NCBI RefSeq assembly: GCF_000283155.1
Contig: NW_004454178.1
Location: forward strand, 23,907,800-23,971,799
Source of the DNA: Ceratotherium simum simum
Lineage: Eukaryota; Chordata; Mammalia; Perissodactyla; Rhinocerotidae
Direction of reading: 5' to 3'
Length of the DNA stretch: 64,000 bases
The notes beneath the pieces are model-generated. The model was given only the letters and a program-made list of their open reading frames with translations. It was not told the DNA's origin and did no database searches. Shown piece by piece: positions 1 through 12,402 of the stretch (position 1 is its first letter; every line of letters starts with the position of its first letter). Both the position numbers and the translations under genes were made by a program.

Positions 1-1045
1 AATCATCTATTCTCCCTAAAATGATTTGTTTGTTGGATTCTCTCTGTGTTCTCCTCTCCTGCTCCTCTTTGCTGGAACCTTCTCATCTCCCCCACCTGCT
101 GTAAGTGCTGGGGGACCCTGGGCTCTTCTCTTCTGTGCTCACTACCTTATGATCTCATCCAGTTTCCTGGCTTTAAACACCACTGGCATGCTTCATCTCT
201 CCAAGGCTATGTCTCCTCCCTTCATCTCTCCCCCGAGCTGCAGACTCACACATTCAACTCCCGGCCCAACGCCTCCCTTTGGGTGTGCAGTAAGTATCTC
301 AAACTGAAGTGTCCCAAGCTCAACTCTGGTTCTCACCTCCTCCCCCAATCTCCTCTCCCTCTTGCATTTCCCCATTTCAGAAAATAGAAACTCTTTCTCC
401 AGTTGCTCCAAGGCCAAAACCCTAGAATCATCCTGACTCCTCTCTCTTTCATACCTATGTTCAATTCATCAGCAACCCTGTTAGTTCTACCTTCCAAATA
501 TGTCTAGAACCCAACCACTTCACATTGCCTCCACTGGCCCAAGCCACCATTATCTCAAACTTATGTTATTGTAATTTAATCAGTCTCCACGCAGCCTCCT
601 GCTCTCCTTTGGTCTACACTTCATGTGGCAGCCAGAGTGATCCTTTTAATCATGCCACTTCTCTGCTCTCCAATTCTCTCACTCAAAATGAAACCAATGC
701 CCATATAATTAGGTTAACCTATGTCTCCATTTATTCAGGACAGGCCTGAGTTATGTGCACTCCCTTTCATTCCTAGAACTGTCCTGATTTGGATGTTCAA
801 TTATATGGTTCCTCCACTTACAACATCCCCTGCTACCTCCCTGGCTCACCTCCCACCACCTTCCTCTTTGCTCCTCAATCTACCTCAATGCTCCCTCTGC
901 AGAGAGATGCTCACTCTCAGAGATAAAATAATACACCAAGTGGTGTCTTCCTTCACTTGCTTTAAGGTTTTGCTCAAACGTCATCGTGTCAGGAAGAGAG
1001 GTCTTCCCTGACTATCTTGTACAAAATAAATTTTTTGACCAAATA
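1..1045 (+). repeat. L2 LINE fragment
   Basis: Continuous resemblance to the L2 3' region in plus orientation. In order: the phrase around ctcatccagtttcctggctttaaacacc (120-180), the block with aacccaaccacttcacattgcctcc and cccaagccaccattatctc (505-560), gcagccagagtgatccttttaa (628-650), and gttttgctcaaacgtcatc plus gtcttccctgac near 965-1015. It is truncated by the window edge. Old, with no open frame. Confidence 0.7.
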
Positions 1046-3608
1046 AAATAGGTTCCCTCTTATCTCATAACCAAAGGTCTTGCTGACGTGTGTATATTTG
1101 GGGTGGAGAAGAGGGGGAATGTTAAGTAGTCTTGGATGATTACCTCAGTTTCTCTTTGCAGTTTGGAAAGTACTTTCATAGACGCAGGGATCTTTTCTAC
1201 TTCAAACAAATTTTAACACAAAATCTTCTGCAAAATGATTAAGCGTTAAATATGCTACCTTGTGCATGATAATTATTTAAATCACAGCTTTCCCTCAATT
1301 ATACTTTGAATCTTAATTCCAAAGACATTTGATTATCTTTGAACTTTCATCATTTTGCTGATTTGCAGAGTTAACGTGCAGCATGTGCTAGAATGGTACA
1401 TTCTAGAATTCTAGAATGGCGTTCTTGAATCCCCCCGGCAACTTCCATTTGCTCTCCAATTGCAGCAACAGGAAAAGCCAAACCAGGTTGCCGAATTGGG
1501 CATACAAACCACTCAATGGGGCAAGTGATGCACAAAATGGAACTCAGCACACGGATGCACGAAAAATAACCTGCACTATGCACGTGAGGACTTTCTCACT
1601 TCACCCAAATCTACAGAACGAAACAGAAAAGGGGAGAATCATCCACGAACACAGAGTTTGAGAAATGTGGAATCTGATAACACTGTGGATTTACCAGATA
1701 TTCTGAGCTCTCAGTCAGCATTTAGTCACCCACAAGAAAATACTGGCATATCTCATGGGGATTAAATATTTCTAAAGCAAGAATACAGCTTTTTGGAACA
1801 AAATTTAACTCAAATTAAATATAATTTCCAAAAGATAGACTTTATTCATTAAATCCACTCCCTAAAAAGTATTTAGAAAGATTTGAATATGAACACTGAA
1901 TGTGCCATATATTATCTATCAAGCTTTAGAGATTGTTTGATATTTTTCAAAAGCAAATGACACGTTGCCATCACTAAGTTCGGATTATCCTGGAATGTTA
2001 TGAAAGGAGGAAGCCGAGGCGCCCCCAAATCCCCATCCCTGCGAAAGAACTGATCTTCTAAGTGGTGGTGAGGTCCAGTTGTTCCAGAGTTGGAAGGTTC
2101 TGGTAATTCAACATTTTCTACAGCTTCTTCCGTCAATCCTAGCTCTTGACTCAGAAAGCAACCCTTCCACATGCACACTGAAGTTATTTAGGGTAACAGC
2201 TTTCACCCCCTTGGCTCTTAAGTGGGGCCTGCACCCATCACATCACTGGCCCCTAAAGGAGCTTCCAGGTAGGGTTCATGTGTAAAACAGTGTCTCTGAC
2301 TCCCCAGCCACCCCACCCTCTGATCTCAAACTGGTCTCACTTGGTTCTCCCCCGACACCCCCACCCAATTCCTTGGCCTGTGACCCCTACTTTCAATCCC
2401 TGTCTTTGGCCCCACAGATATGGCATTAGTCCTGCGCATTTCTTAGCCTAAAAGAGCTCCTGCCTGAGGCACGTGGAGCTCAGCCCCAACTCCGGCAGGA
2501 GGCCAGTGGCCAGCCAGACCTGCCCCTCCCTCATCTCCATAATGGGAAGTGGGAAGTGCCCCACATCTTATTTTGTACAAGTAGGGTTGACTCAGACAAT
2601 GTTGTTGCCATTTCCTTATTGTGCCTGACAATTTTCCACCGGAGCTCCACCTTCTGGGGGCAGGGCGGGGGCAGAGAAACGCCCTCTGCACTCTTAGACA
2701 CTGAAGTGCCAGGCTGGCCTGTCTAGGGCTGTCACCGCTGCCACTCAACTCAATTCGTGTGACCTTAGTTCACACCTCACAGGCGTCTCCTGCTAACAGC
2801 GGCAACCTGTTCTTGAAAATCAGACATTCTGCTCAAGAATCGCTTTCCAGGAGCCGGTGTCTCATTGTCTTAAATGGGAAGAATTAAATGCGGTATAACC
2901 ACAACCTCCCTCACAACCAATTATTCTGGGGGGAGGCAGGACGACGAAAATACCCTGGGAAGGGCCCTGCTCACTTCCTGAAAACGACAGAATTCAAAGA
3001 CAGGCGCGCCACGCTGTGCCCATTTCCCTCTGCCGTCTGTTGTTCCCCCCCAGGAAAGGGAAAAGAAGATCTTTGGTGCCTGGGAGTCCTGTTTGTTCAG
3101 GAAATGTGATCAACGAGCTGTAGTCCTAGCTTCTGTTGCAGGACATTTGGGGGGTTTTCCCACACCTTACTAATTGCAGATGAGTACTCACAGCTTTAAC
3201 CAATATTCTTTAGAATATTTCCTTATGCTAAATTTCCACCAGTGAGATTCCTCCCGGCATGGGCCATGCTCCACTCCTGGAGAAGTGCTGTTCTCAGAAG
3301 ATCTCCAGAGGCCTACCGTCCACAGGAGTCCTCGGCGAAGAGCCGAGAGAGGACACCAGACCCTGACCTTCCGGCACCTCGGGTGGGAGGCCTGGCTTCC
3401 CCGGTGCCCCCTCATCTGCCGCGCGCATGCGTTAGCGCTCCTCCTCTTCTCTGATGCCTGCACCCTTTTGCCTTCACGGTTTTGGCCAGTCTGGGTGTGA
3501 ATGGAAGCACGATTTGAATTTGCATTTCGTTAGCTACTAGTGAGGTTGACACTGTACATGCCACGTGCATTTGTGTAACTGTCTCCTCGTCTCCTGGATC
3601 CACTTATT
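1046..3608. other. Intron 6 sequence without recognised gene
   Basis: Mostly unique-looking sequence. It holds a minus-strand 88-codon frame at 1912-2178 with ordinary-protein-like composition but no recognised family, and a small CpG-rich patch at 3300-3480 with an NRF1-like GCGCATGCGT at 3423-3432. No exon of IQCA1 was found here. Confidence 0.4.
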
Positions 3609-3609
3609 T

Positions 3610-3838
3610 AACAGAAATGATAACAGCTCACGTGTTCGTTGCATGAAGTTTATAAAGCATTTTCACGTGCCTTTCACAAAGTAGTTTCTCATGTCCCCCT
3701 TACAGAAATTCTGCGAGATAAGCACTTCTTTCCATTTTGCAAAGGCGGAAATTTGACAATGTGAGAGTTTAAGTGACTTATCAAAGGCAAATAGTTCCTT
3801 CCGGGAAGAGCCTAGATTCCAACGTGGGCTTCCAACTG
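3610..3838 (-). repeat. MIR SINE
   Basis: Reverse-oriented MIR: tataaagcattttcacgtg, an eroded cattttgcaaaggcgg-gaaa block, then aagtgacttatcaaaggcaaatag. Diverged. Confidence 0.65.
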
Positions 3839-3934
3839 GACCCAGGGGCCCAGGGCGCCCCCACTAATCTCAGCGGCTTACTCTGCATAAACCCTTAGAC
3901 AGTGGAGTCCTGATACTTGAGCTGTTACGTTTTC

Positions 3935-4130
3935 ATTAAATACCTTTCCCATGCACACATTGTTTGCGCGAACAATTCCACTATTCGGAATCCTTACAGG
4001 AATGAAAGCAGAGATATTTTGTGACACACTGTCTGTACTAGCAAAACTGTAAATAATAAAAACTAGTTAAAAACCTGCAATAATCATTCAATGGGAAATA
4101 GTCATGTAATCATGGTAAAGCCTCACTGTG
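3935..4130 (+). repeat. Old L1 (L1M) 3' fragment
   Basis: Resembles the part of ancient L1 with ctgtactagcaaaactgtaaataataa, caatgggaaatagtcatgtaatcatgg and ggaattcagc. Low similarity. Confidence 0.45.
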
Positions 4131-4719
4131 GAATTCAGCTTATGGACCTGACTGTACCTGTTCTTCCTCACCTGTTCACGACTGGCACTTCATAAACACT
4201 TGGATGGATGAATAAATTCAGCTCTCTAAGACTAATCTGCTCTATAGGAACAGCAGGAATGTTAATGATAGGATGTTAAGGGGAAAGACCAGGCTGGGCA
4301 GTGATACCGGTTATCCAAAGAAAAGCGGATGGGAGGAGAGCTTCACGCCTGTGTGTGTGTTTGCAGGTGCACCTGAATTAGTTCAGAGGCGTGGGACTGG
4401 AGGGAAGACGACCATTAATTTTTTCTTTATACATTTCAGTATTGTTTTCCTTGCTACAGCAAATGGGAATTATGTTTGTAATTAAATGAAACAATAAAGT
4501 AAAAGAATTTATAATAAAAAATAAATTTCATATTTGGTTGGTTTCCCTATATGTCCTATTTTAGGGTTTGATTATTATAGAGACCTCGTAATTTTTACAG
4601 TGAAATTAGCCCAATTTTCTTTGAAGATATGTTTCTTTCTGTAGTTAGAAAATTGTGATCTCCCTCTAGGGCAGTTAAACCCTCCATTCTGCTTTCTACT
4701 CCCTGTTGGCTCTAACAAT

Positions 4720-5340
4720 TAAAGCAATCTAGTATTGCAACTAGGTTTTTTCCATTCTTATTACTTTTTTTTAGTTAATTTATCATGCGCTATTTATTTC
4801 CATCTGTATTTGTCAGTTCCTGGGCTCTCTACTTTGTTCATTGATCTATGGTTCTGCTTTTACATTAGTATAGTGCCTTCACCTTATTTTTCTTTATAAT
4901 ATACTTGAAAGTAAAGTGCAATTTGTCCTTCCTTATTTTCTTATTTTAATCCTAATGACTTTAATAATTATGTTTTCAAGTTCAATAAATAATCTTGTTG
5001 GGATTTTAATTGAAATTGCGTTATCTCTATAAATTACCTAGAGCAGATGTGTCATCTTTCCATTTAACCAGAAACATGGCATCTCTTGCTATTTATTCAC
5101 ATCCTTTTTCATTTCTTCCTTTTAACACTTATAGACTTCTTAAATTTTCATGTATTTCTCTTTCATATTTAGTCTATCATTCATTTAAAAAATGCATCTT
5201 GCCACTTTAAAATATTTATTCTTATTTCCTTTTCATGTCATTATACTGACAATAATTTATATAATGGCACTAATAATTTTTAGGGGCAAAAGCCATCCAT
5301 ATCGTCCTTTTCTTTCATGGGAAGGTCTACAGTGTTTTAT
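4720..5340 (-). repeat. Old L1 ORF2 fragment, antisense
   Basis: AT-rich stretch following antisense L1 ORF2: ttcattgatctatggttctgc, ttgggattttaattgaaattgcgtta, ctttccatttaaccag. Followed by a (TTCA)n tract and an old repeat phrase (gggccagacactgttctaggcactgggaa) to about 5475. Confidence 0.55.
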
Positions 5341-5596
5341 CATTAAGTGTACAGCTCTCTTTTGTTTTAAAAAATACTTGATATTTCATTCATTCATTCA
5401 TTCATTTAGAACATATTTATTGAGTGTCTCCTATGGGCCAGACACTGTTCTAGGCACTGGGAAAAAGCAGTAAACAGAAGATATAAAAATCCTTGTTTTT
5501 ATTCAGCTTACATTTTATTATGCTAAGAATGAACCCTTGTCTTCCTGTTCTTAAATTTTTAAAATAAAAAGTGGGTTTTATTTATTTATTTATTTT

Positions 5597-5849
5597 ATAA
5601 CCTTTTTTTTTTTTTTTTAAGATTGGCCCTGTGCTAACATCTGTTGCCAATATTCCTATTTTTTTTCTTTTTTCTCCGAAAAGGCCCAGTACGTAGCTGT
5701 GTATCATAGTTGTTGAGCTGTAGCTCTTCCATGTGGGAAGCTGCCTCAGCATGGCTTGATGAGTGGTGAGCAGGTCCATGCCCAGGATCTGAACCCGAGA
5801 ACCCCGGGTGAACTCGAGAACTTAATCGCTATGCCTCCAGGCCGGCCCC
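5597..5849 (-). mobile_element. ERE-type SINE, minus strand
   Basis: tRNA-derived SINE of odd-toed ungulates. The poly(T) at 5603 is the element's tail, then aagattggccctgtgctaacatctgttgcc, with the head ggccggcc at 5840-5848. Flanking imperfect repeats aagtgggttttattt and aagtgagttttaattt look like the target-site duplication. Confidence 0.85.
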
Positions 5850-6468
5850 AGAAGTGAGTTTTAATTTTACCAAATGATTTTTCTGCATGAACTGAAATGA
5901 TCATATTGCTTTTATTGATATACATAATATTGAATTTTCCTACCACTTAACTATTTGTATTTCTGGGAATAAGCACTCGTGGTCTAATTTTGAACTATTT
6001 GGAAATCTAAAAATACCATCTGACAGAACGATTGAGTCAGAGAGAAAAATCAAAACACAAACAAATTGGAAATGAAAAACCAAAAAAAAAAAATCATGAC
6101 ATATAATTTTTTTTTATCCTTCAGAATAAGGATTCAGTATCATAAGTGCAAGCCTCTAACCTCCCTTCTCCCAGAATCCACTAGAAAGAACAACAAAACA
6201 CGCACTGGGGACAGTTCTGGGCACGGAAACTATGGAAGCGCATTCTCCAAATGCTGGAATTCCTGTGGAGGGACTCCAGGGGTGGGTCCCTGGCTCCTGC
6301 TCCGGGCAGGAAGGTACCGGGGCATCTGAGCATCTGGGAGTACCGGCTCCCAGTAGGCAGTGGCGCAGGACAGGTGGTGAACTCGGACCCACCTTCCTGG
6401 AGTGAAAAGGGGTCAGGGTCACAGGGTCACAACCTGTCTTGGGTTTATAAAGGATGATTCTTCCTCTC

Positions 6469-6990
6469 TGTGGTGGACAGACTCTAAGGCCACGCCTGTG
6501 TTCTCTGCCTCCTGGTGTTCACACCATTGTATATTTCCTTCCCCTTGAGTGTGGGTGGGACCTGCGACTGGCTTGTAATCAAGAGAACAGCAAGCATGAC
6601 AACAGCATGTCACTACTCTGAACGTTCTATATGGTTGTAATTTCTACCTTGCTCCCGGACTCTCTCCCTTGCCGGCTTTGATGAAGCAAGCTGCCATAGG
6701 GAGACGCCCGCCTGGCAAGGAGCTGGGGGCCACCTCCAGCCAACAGCCAGCAAGGAACTGGGGCCCTCAGTCTGGCAGCCCACAAGGAACTGAGAGCTTG
6801 GAAGCAGATAAGACCCCAGCCCCAGCTGACACCTTGACTGCAGCCTTACAAGACCCTGAGCAGAGGATGCAGCTAACCCTGCCTCCTGACCCCCAGAAAT
6901 CATAGGAGCATCAGTGGGTGTGGTTTTGAGCCACTGAGTTTGTAAGTCTGAGTGATACTGTTCTGCAGCAATAGAGAACAGATACACTGT
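6469..6990 (+). mobile_element. MaLR/MLT-like LTR
   Basis: Begins TGTGGTGGACAGACTCTAAG and continues with cctcctggtgttcacaccattgta, gggtgggacctgcgactggctt, gctttgatgaagcaagctgcca, gagaccctgagcag and a gccactgagtttgt end near 6930. The same family is found split at 40343-41995. No internal retroviral sequence adjoins, so it is a solo LTR. Confidence 0.6.
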
Positions 6991-7959
6991 CATACTGAAA
7001 ATGGATTTTCGCAAACAAGGGTAGTTGCAGGGACATGAATTAGGAGGCTAATGCAGTCTAGGCTGGGGCTGATGAGGCTCAAACCCAGACTAGAGCGGCG
7101 GCAAAGATGGAGGCCTGAGAAGTGGGTGGGTTTGGGGCATATTTTGAAGGTAGAACCAATGGAATTTTCCGATTGACTGGATGCTGGGCTGAGAGGAGAG
7201 GAGTCAGGGATGATGCTAAGAGCCGGGAAGGGTGGATTCACCATCTGCTGGGATGGGAAGGGCTGTGCGGAGCAGGGTTGAGGAGGTAAGATGCCATTTC
7301 AGATCTGGACGTGTGGTGCTTGAGATGTGACCCCTACATCTTAGTGGGGATATTGAGTGGACAGCTGGATCTCCCTGTCTGGAGTTTAAGAGAGCGCTCT
7401 GGGCTGGAGATTCACATTTGGGAGTCAACAAAACATAGATGGAATTGAAAGCCATGCACCTGGATGAGATTACCATGGAGACAGAGAAGGGAAGGGAATG
7501 GAGGGAGGCAAGGCCTGGGCCCTGGGCCTCTGGTTTTGAAGAGGTGGGAGGGAAGAGGAGAGACCAGCAACAGATTTGGGTAGCTTCTATCATATACTTT
7601 TTGTTCAAGGATTTTTCTCCTCTCTTTTCAGATTATTGCATTGCCATCATATGATGTCACCAAAGTCAGCCTTAAGACTGGGGATTTGTTAGACAAAGTT
7701 GATGATCTCACGAAAGTAGCAGAGGCTATTTCAAGTCAGACACAGTTAGAAAGGACGATGTCCTTGGCCCCCAGGGGGCAGGTTCGGTTCTCTACATTGG
7801 CTGTGGTTCTCTCCTGAAGACTGAATGGCTCAAAAGCAATGACCTACGGTCTTTATTGAAAATGCAATGTTATTTCTGGATAACCTGATCTAGGAAACGT
7901 ATTGAAATGATTTGCAAAGAAACTTCCATAATAATGTATTCATTTATTAGGCACTTATG

Positions 7960-8115
7960 TACTCAGAACTTGATATCATCATCTCAACAGCCCTATGAGG
8001 CAGGTACTGTTATCGTCAATATTTTTCAGATGAGGAAACTGAGACTTAGCAAGTTTAAGTGACTTGCCCAGGCAGAGCCAAGCTTTGAGACACTCCAGAA
8101 CCTGCAGGCTCGGCA
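7960..8115 (-). repeat. MIR SINE
   Basis: Reverse MIR core: ccctatgaggcaggtactgtta, cagatgaggaaactgagactta, aagtgacttgcccaggca. Confidence 0.75.
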
Positions 8116-10195
8116 ACCCCTGCCTGGTACTTAACACAGGGCTCGCAGGCAGAGCTGAGCTGACTGCTGTGGAAAGCACACTGGTGGTTTAGGTTCCAGT
8201 AATAAAGCCTTAAAATAAGGCTGTAGACACAATAAAGGAGCGTTTGGGAGCTAGATATATAACGAAAATAGTATTTTACTGGAAATGAAGAAACCTGGGG
8301 CGGGTTCCAGTAATTAACTGTGTGATTTGAGCAAATCTCTCCATCACTGTGGTAGCCCGGTTCCTTTCTCTTTCCGCCAAATAAACTAGGTTTATTTATT
8401 CAGTTATTAAAAAATAAGTACTGTGTGCCTATTAGACAATTTTTAAAGTTCCTTTCAGCTTTAGAAACTCGATGATTTACATGAACAAAAGTTGGTGGGG
8501 GAAGGGCAATGTTAACTTCTTACAGAATCTACTCAATGATTAATGTTACTTTCTTATATAAATATGTTCGACATAGCTCTCTGCCTTTATATTCTTTTAT
8601 TTGAGGAAGATTGAGGAGAAAAACACCCATGCCTTATATCTTTCAGTGAACAAACGTGAGGTATGGAACATTTGGTAAAGTCAGGGCCTATTAAAAATTT
8701 ATGCATATTGTCAAAAATTCTTACACAAATGTGAAAATGACCAGCTCTAGAGTTTGCAGTGATTTAGAAAGCAGAACTACTCACATGATAAATTTTTCCC
8801 CTGAGGTCTGACACCAAGCTTCAATGGGTCCCACATTTCAGACTCCCAGGACAGAGATTTATCTGTGTTTCATCAAGTATGAAAAATATATGGATGGAGG
8901 GGTTTCCGGCCAGTACCCCCCAAGTCATCCAGCCACCTCCATTAACGTCAGCAGGCTCATAAATTTCTCCTGTGTTCTAAAGAAAGCAGCTTGTGCCACC
9001 GCACAGAAGCCTCCCGAAGTGTCACTTGCTGCCTATAAATTCACTTACACTCAATAAAGGCAGTTGACTGCACATGGACTTAATTACATGGCCCTCCTGG
9101 GGAAACTGAGGGCTTCACCGTTTCTCAAAGGAGAGAAGGAAAAAGTCGTGTGCAAAGCCAGGTAATTTCTTAGTCGCACATTACAAAATCTGATTTATTC
9201 ATTGATGTTTCTACTCATTAGTGGGATATTATCAGCAGTTAGCACTCAAGACGGAAGCTTTCTTCTTGATTTCAAAGTATTATCCTTACTCACGCTTGAA
9301 TCCTATAGGAACCTCCCTGCCCAATCCTCTGTCTGCTTTTATTTTATTAAAAGGAACAACAGATTACTGATTACAACATAACTGACAATTTTGGTTACTA
9401 TTCTGTTGAGAAAATGACACATATGCTTTATTTTCACCTTTCTGTCTTAAATATTTATTTGTATAGAAACGTTAATAACCAGGCACAAGCAGATCACTTT
9501 AGGAAGGAATGGAAGGGTTTTCCCATTCAAAGAGGCTGCCATTGGTTTCTGTTCACGTGCTCATTGTTCAAAACCTCAGGCATCGTTCATCCATCAACTC
9601 TTCCTTATTTAACTGAGTAGTCATTCCCCTTCCTAACTCAAGAATCCAGAAAGCTTAGGAAAATAGTCAGAGGAGGAAAAGTATAAGTTAGTAAAATGTC
9701 CAGATACGCACATTTTTAAACTCATTTCTTATGTGCTACTTTCAAAAATAAATAATCTTTCATAAATGGCAACAGAGTGAATTACAGAAAAGGGCAGCTT
9801 TAGGGCAGAAAGATTAATCCTGAAGATCCTCTGACCTTATTTGATTGAGTGGCAAATGCATATTTATGAAACACAAAGGCACGATAATTTCTGTCTGAAG
9901 CAACACATACATGTTGACATGTCACCATATGACACAGAAATTAAGAGCTTGCTGAAACAAATCAAAAGGCTCTATATTCCAAGAGCAGTCTGTTCTTTGT
10001 CACAGTGTGTGAAGTGCCATAAAGGAGATGGCTCTCAAGTCATCAGACTGTCCCCGTTACAGTGACTTCAGCAGAGAGGCAGTAGACGCGGGGGCTTTCA
10101 CATTTCCAGGATAATACTGGTTTTGATTTTTTCAGTGGTGTTCTGCCACTCCTTAGTGTGATTCCCTCTGCTTCCCCACCTCTCTTGAAGGGATG
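8116..10195. other. Intron 6 sequence without recognised gene
   Basis: AT-rich intron DNA. No splice-bounded frame, RNA gene or clear repeat could be supported. Confidence 0.4.
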
Positions 10196-10293
10196 CAGAG
10201 GGTGGCAGCCCCTCTAGCCCAAAGCTACTCCAAGTACAGTCCCAGGACCAGGAGTATCAGCATCTCCCAGGAGCTTGCTAGAAATTCAGACTC

Positions 10294-12279
10294 TATAACA
10301 AACGCACAGGCAACAAAAGCAAAAACAGACAAGAGGGATTACATCAAACCAAAAAGCTTCTGCACAGCAAAGGAAACAACAAAATGAACAGGCAACTTAC
10401 AGAATGGGAGAAAATATTTGCAAACCATATATCTGATAAAGGGTTAACATCTGAGATATGTGAGGAACTCCTATAACTCAATAGCCTGATTAAAAAATGG
10501 GCCAAAGAACTGAATAGACATTTCGCAAAAGAAGACATAAAAATGGCCAACGGGTATGTGAAAAGGTGCTTGGCATCACTAATCACCAGGGAAATACAAA
10601 TCAAAACCACAATGAGATATCACTTCACACTTGTTAGGATGGCTCTTATCAGAGAGATGAAAGATAAGTGTTGGTGAGGATGTGGAGAAAAGGGAACTCA
10701 AGTGGGAATGGAAATTGGTGCAGTTATAATGGAAAATAGTAAGAAGGTTCCTCGAAAAATTTAAAATGCCATATGAACTACCATACGATCCAGCAATCCC
10801 ACTTCTGGGTATATACTTAAAGGAAATGAAATCAAGATCTTGATGAGTTAAATGCACACTAGGAAATAACAGAAAATGTATATATTGGTCTCTGCATCTC
10901 TGCCCTGGTTCCAGGCACACAGCTCCTAAAATCCTTGTAATTTCCTAAGTCATAAGAGCACTAGGACCTAACATTTGGACTTCGACCCTGGTTCCTGACA
11001 CAGGGGTCCTAAATCCCTTGGAATTTCCTGGGTGATCGGTGTGACTTATGTTTTAATGAGGCAAAGCTTGGTGGCCTCCTGGATGGGGGCTGGTCACCTG
11101 AAAGACCAAGCCATGATTAGAAGCTAGGAAATTTCCACCTCATCCCCTATCCTCCAGGAAGGGGAGAAGGGATGGAAATTGAGTTAATGATTGATCATGC
11201 CTACATGAGGAAGCCTCCATAAAAATCCCAAAAGTATGGGGTCTGGAGAGATTCTGGGTTGGTGAACACGTGGAGGTGCAGGGAGGGTAAAGCCTGGCGA
11301 GGGAGTGGAAGCTCCGTGCCCCTTCCCCCATACCTTGCCCTATGCATCTCTTCCATCCGGATGTTCATCAGTATCCTTTATCATATCCTTTTATAATAAA
11401 CCAGTAAATCTAATTGTTTCCCTGAGTTCTGCGAGCCATTTTAACAAACCCAAGGAGGGTCATGGGAACCCCGATGTATAGCCAACCAGTCAGAAGTATA
11501 GGTGACAACCTGGGATTTGCGACTGGCATCTGAAGTGGGGCAGCAGTCTTGTGGGACAGAGCCCACAACTTGTGGGATCTGACGCTATCTCCAGGTAGTG
11601 TCAGAACCGTGTTGATTACAGGATGCCCAGCTGGTGTTGCAGCGAACTGCTTGAGATGTGGAAAACCCACACACCTGGTGTCAGAAGTGAAGTGAAGTAT
11701 TGTGAGTGTGATAGTAAGTGTGTGAGTAACGGAGAAACACACAGGAGGAAGTGTTTTTTCTTATACGCACATCCATGTTCATTGCAGCGTTATTTACAAC
11801 AGCCAAGATACGGAAACAACCTGAATGCCCATCAACTGATACATACATAAAGAAAATGAGGTATATACATACAATGGAACATTATTCAGCCATAAAAAAT
11901 GGCAGGAAATCCTGCCATTTGTGACAACATGGATGAACCTGGAGGACATTATGCTGAGTGAAATAAGCCAGACACAGAAGGACAAATACTCTATGATCCC
12001 ATTTATAGGAGGAATCCACAATAGTCAAACTCAGAGAAGCAGAGAGTAGAGTGGTGGTTCAGGGGCTGAGGGGAGGGAGAAACGGGGAGGTATTAGTCAA
12101 GGGGATAAAGTTTCAGTTATATAAGATGAATAAGTCCTACAGATCCATATAGCATACAGCCTAGATTTAATAATACTGTATTGTGTATCTAAAAATTTGC
12201 TAACAGGGTAGATTCTGTTGTTTCTTATTACACACACACAAAAATAAATCAATATAAAGAGGGGGAGATAACTAAAAAC
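10294..12279 (+). mobile_element. L1 3' part, itself interrupted by an LTR
   Basis: L1 ORF2 end and 3'UTR in plus orientation. It runs from acaaaagcaaaaacagacaag through catatatctgataaagg and ccacttctgggtatatac, breaks at 10858, and resumes at 11767 with tccatgttcattgcagcgtta and the 3'UTR to the A-rich end near 12270. 5'-truncated. The frames within it are broken. Confidence 0.85.
10859..11766 (+). mobile_element. ERV-type solo LTR inserted in L1
   Basis: About 0.9 kb that does not belong to L1, with a poly(A)-signal region (ccttttataataaaccagtaa, about 11389-11410) and a downstream part with gtttccctgagttctgcgagcc and cctgggatttgcgactggcatctga. GCACA occurs on both sides (10854-10858 and 11767-11771), a likely 5-bp target duplication. 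No gag/pol/env sequence. Family name uncertain. Confidence 0.6.
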
Positions 12280-12402
12280 AATGCAGACTCCCAGTTCCCA
12301 CCTGAGACCTACAGAACTTCTTGGGGTGAGGCCCAGAAATCTGTGTTTTAACAAGTTTTCCAGCTGATTCTGATGCATGCTCCAGTTGGAGAGGCACCGC
12401 GG

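Larger units (their letters stand above)
10200..12402 (+). mobile_element. MER5-type hAT MITE split by a nested L1/LTR insertion
   Basis: Left half 10200-10293 (agtatcagcatctcccaggagcttg, gaaattcagactc). The right half 12280-12402 has atgcagactcccagttccc, cttggggtgaggcccag, aatctgtgttttaacaag and attctgatgcatg. Together they make the non-autonomous hAT element MER5. The repeated aattcagactc/aatgcagactc at 10283-10293 and 12280-12290 is the target duplication of the inserted L1. Confidence 0.7.
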
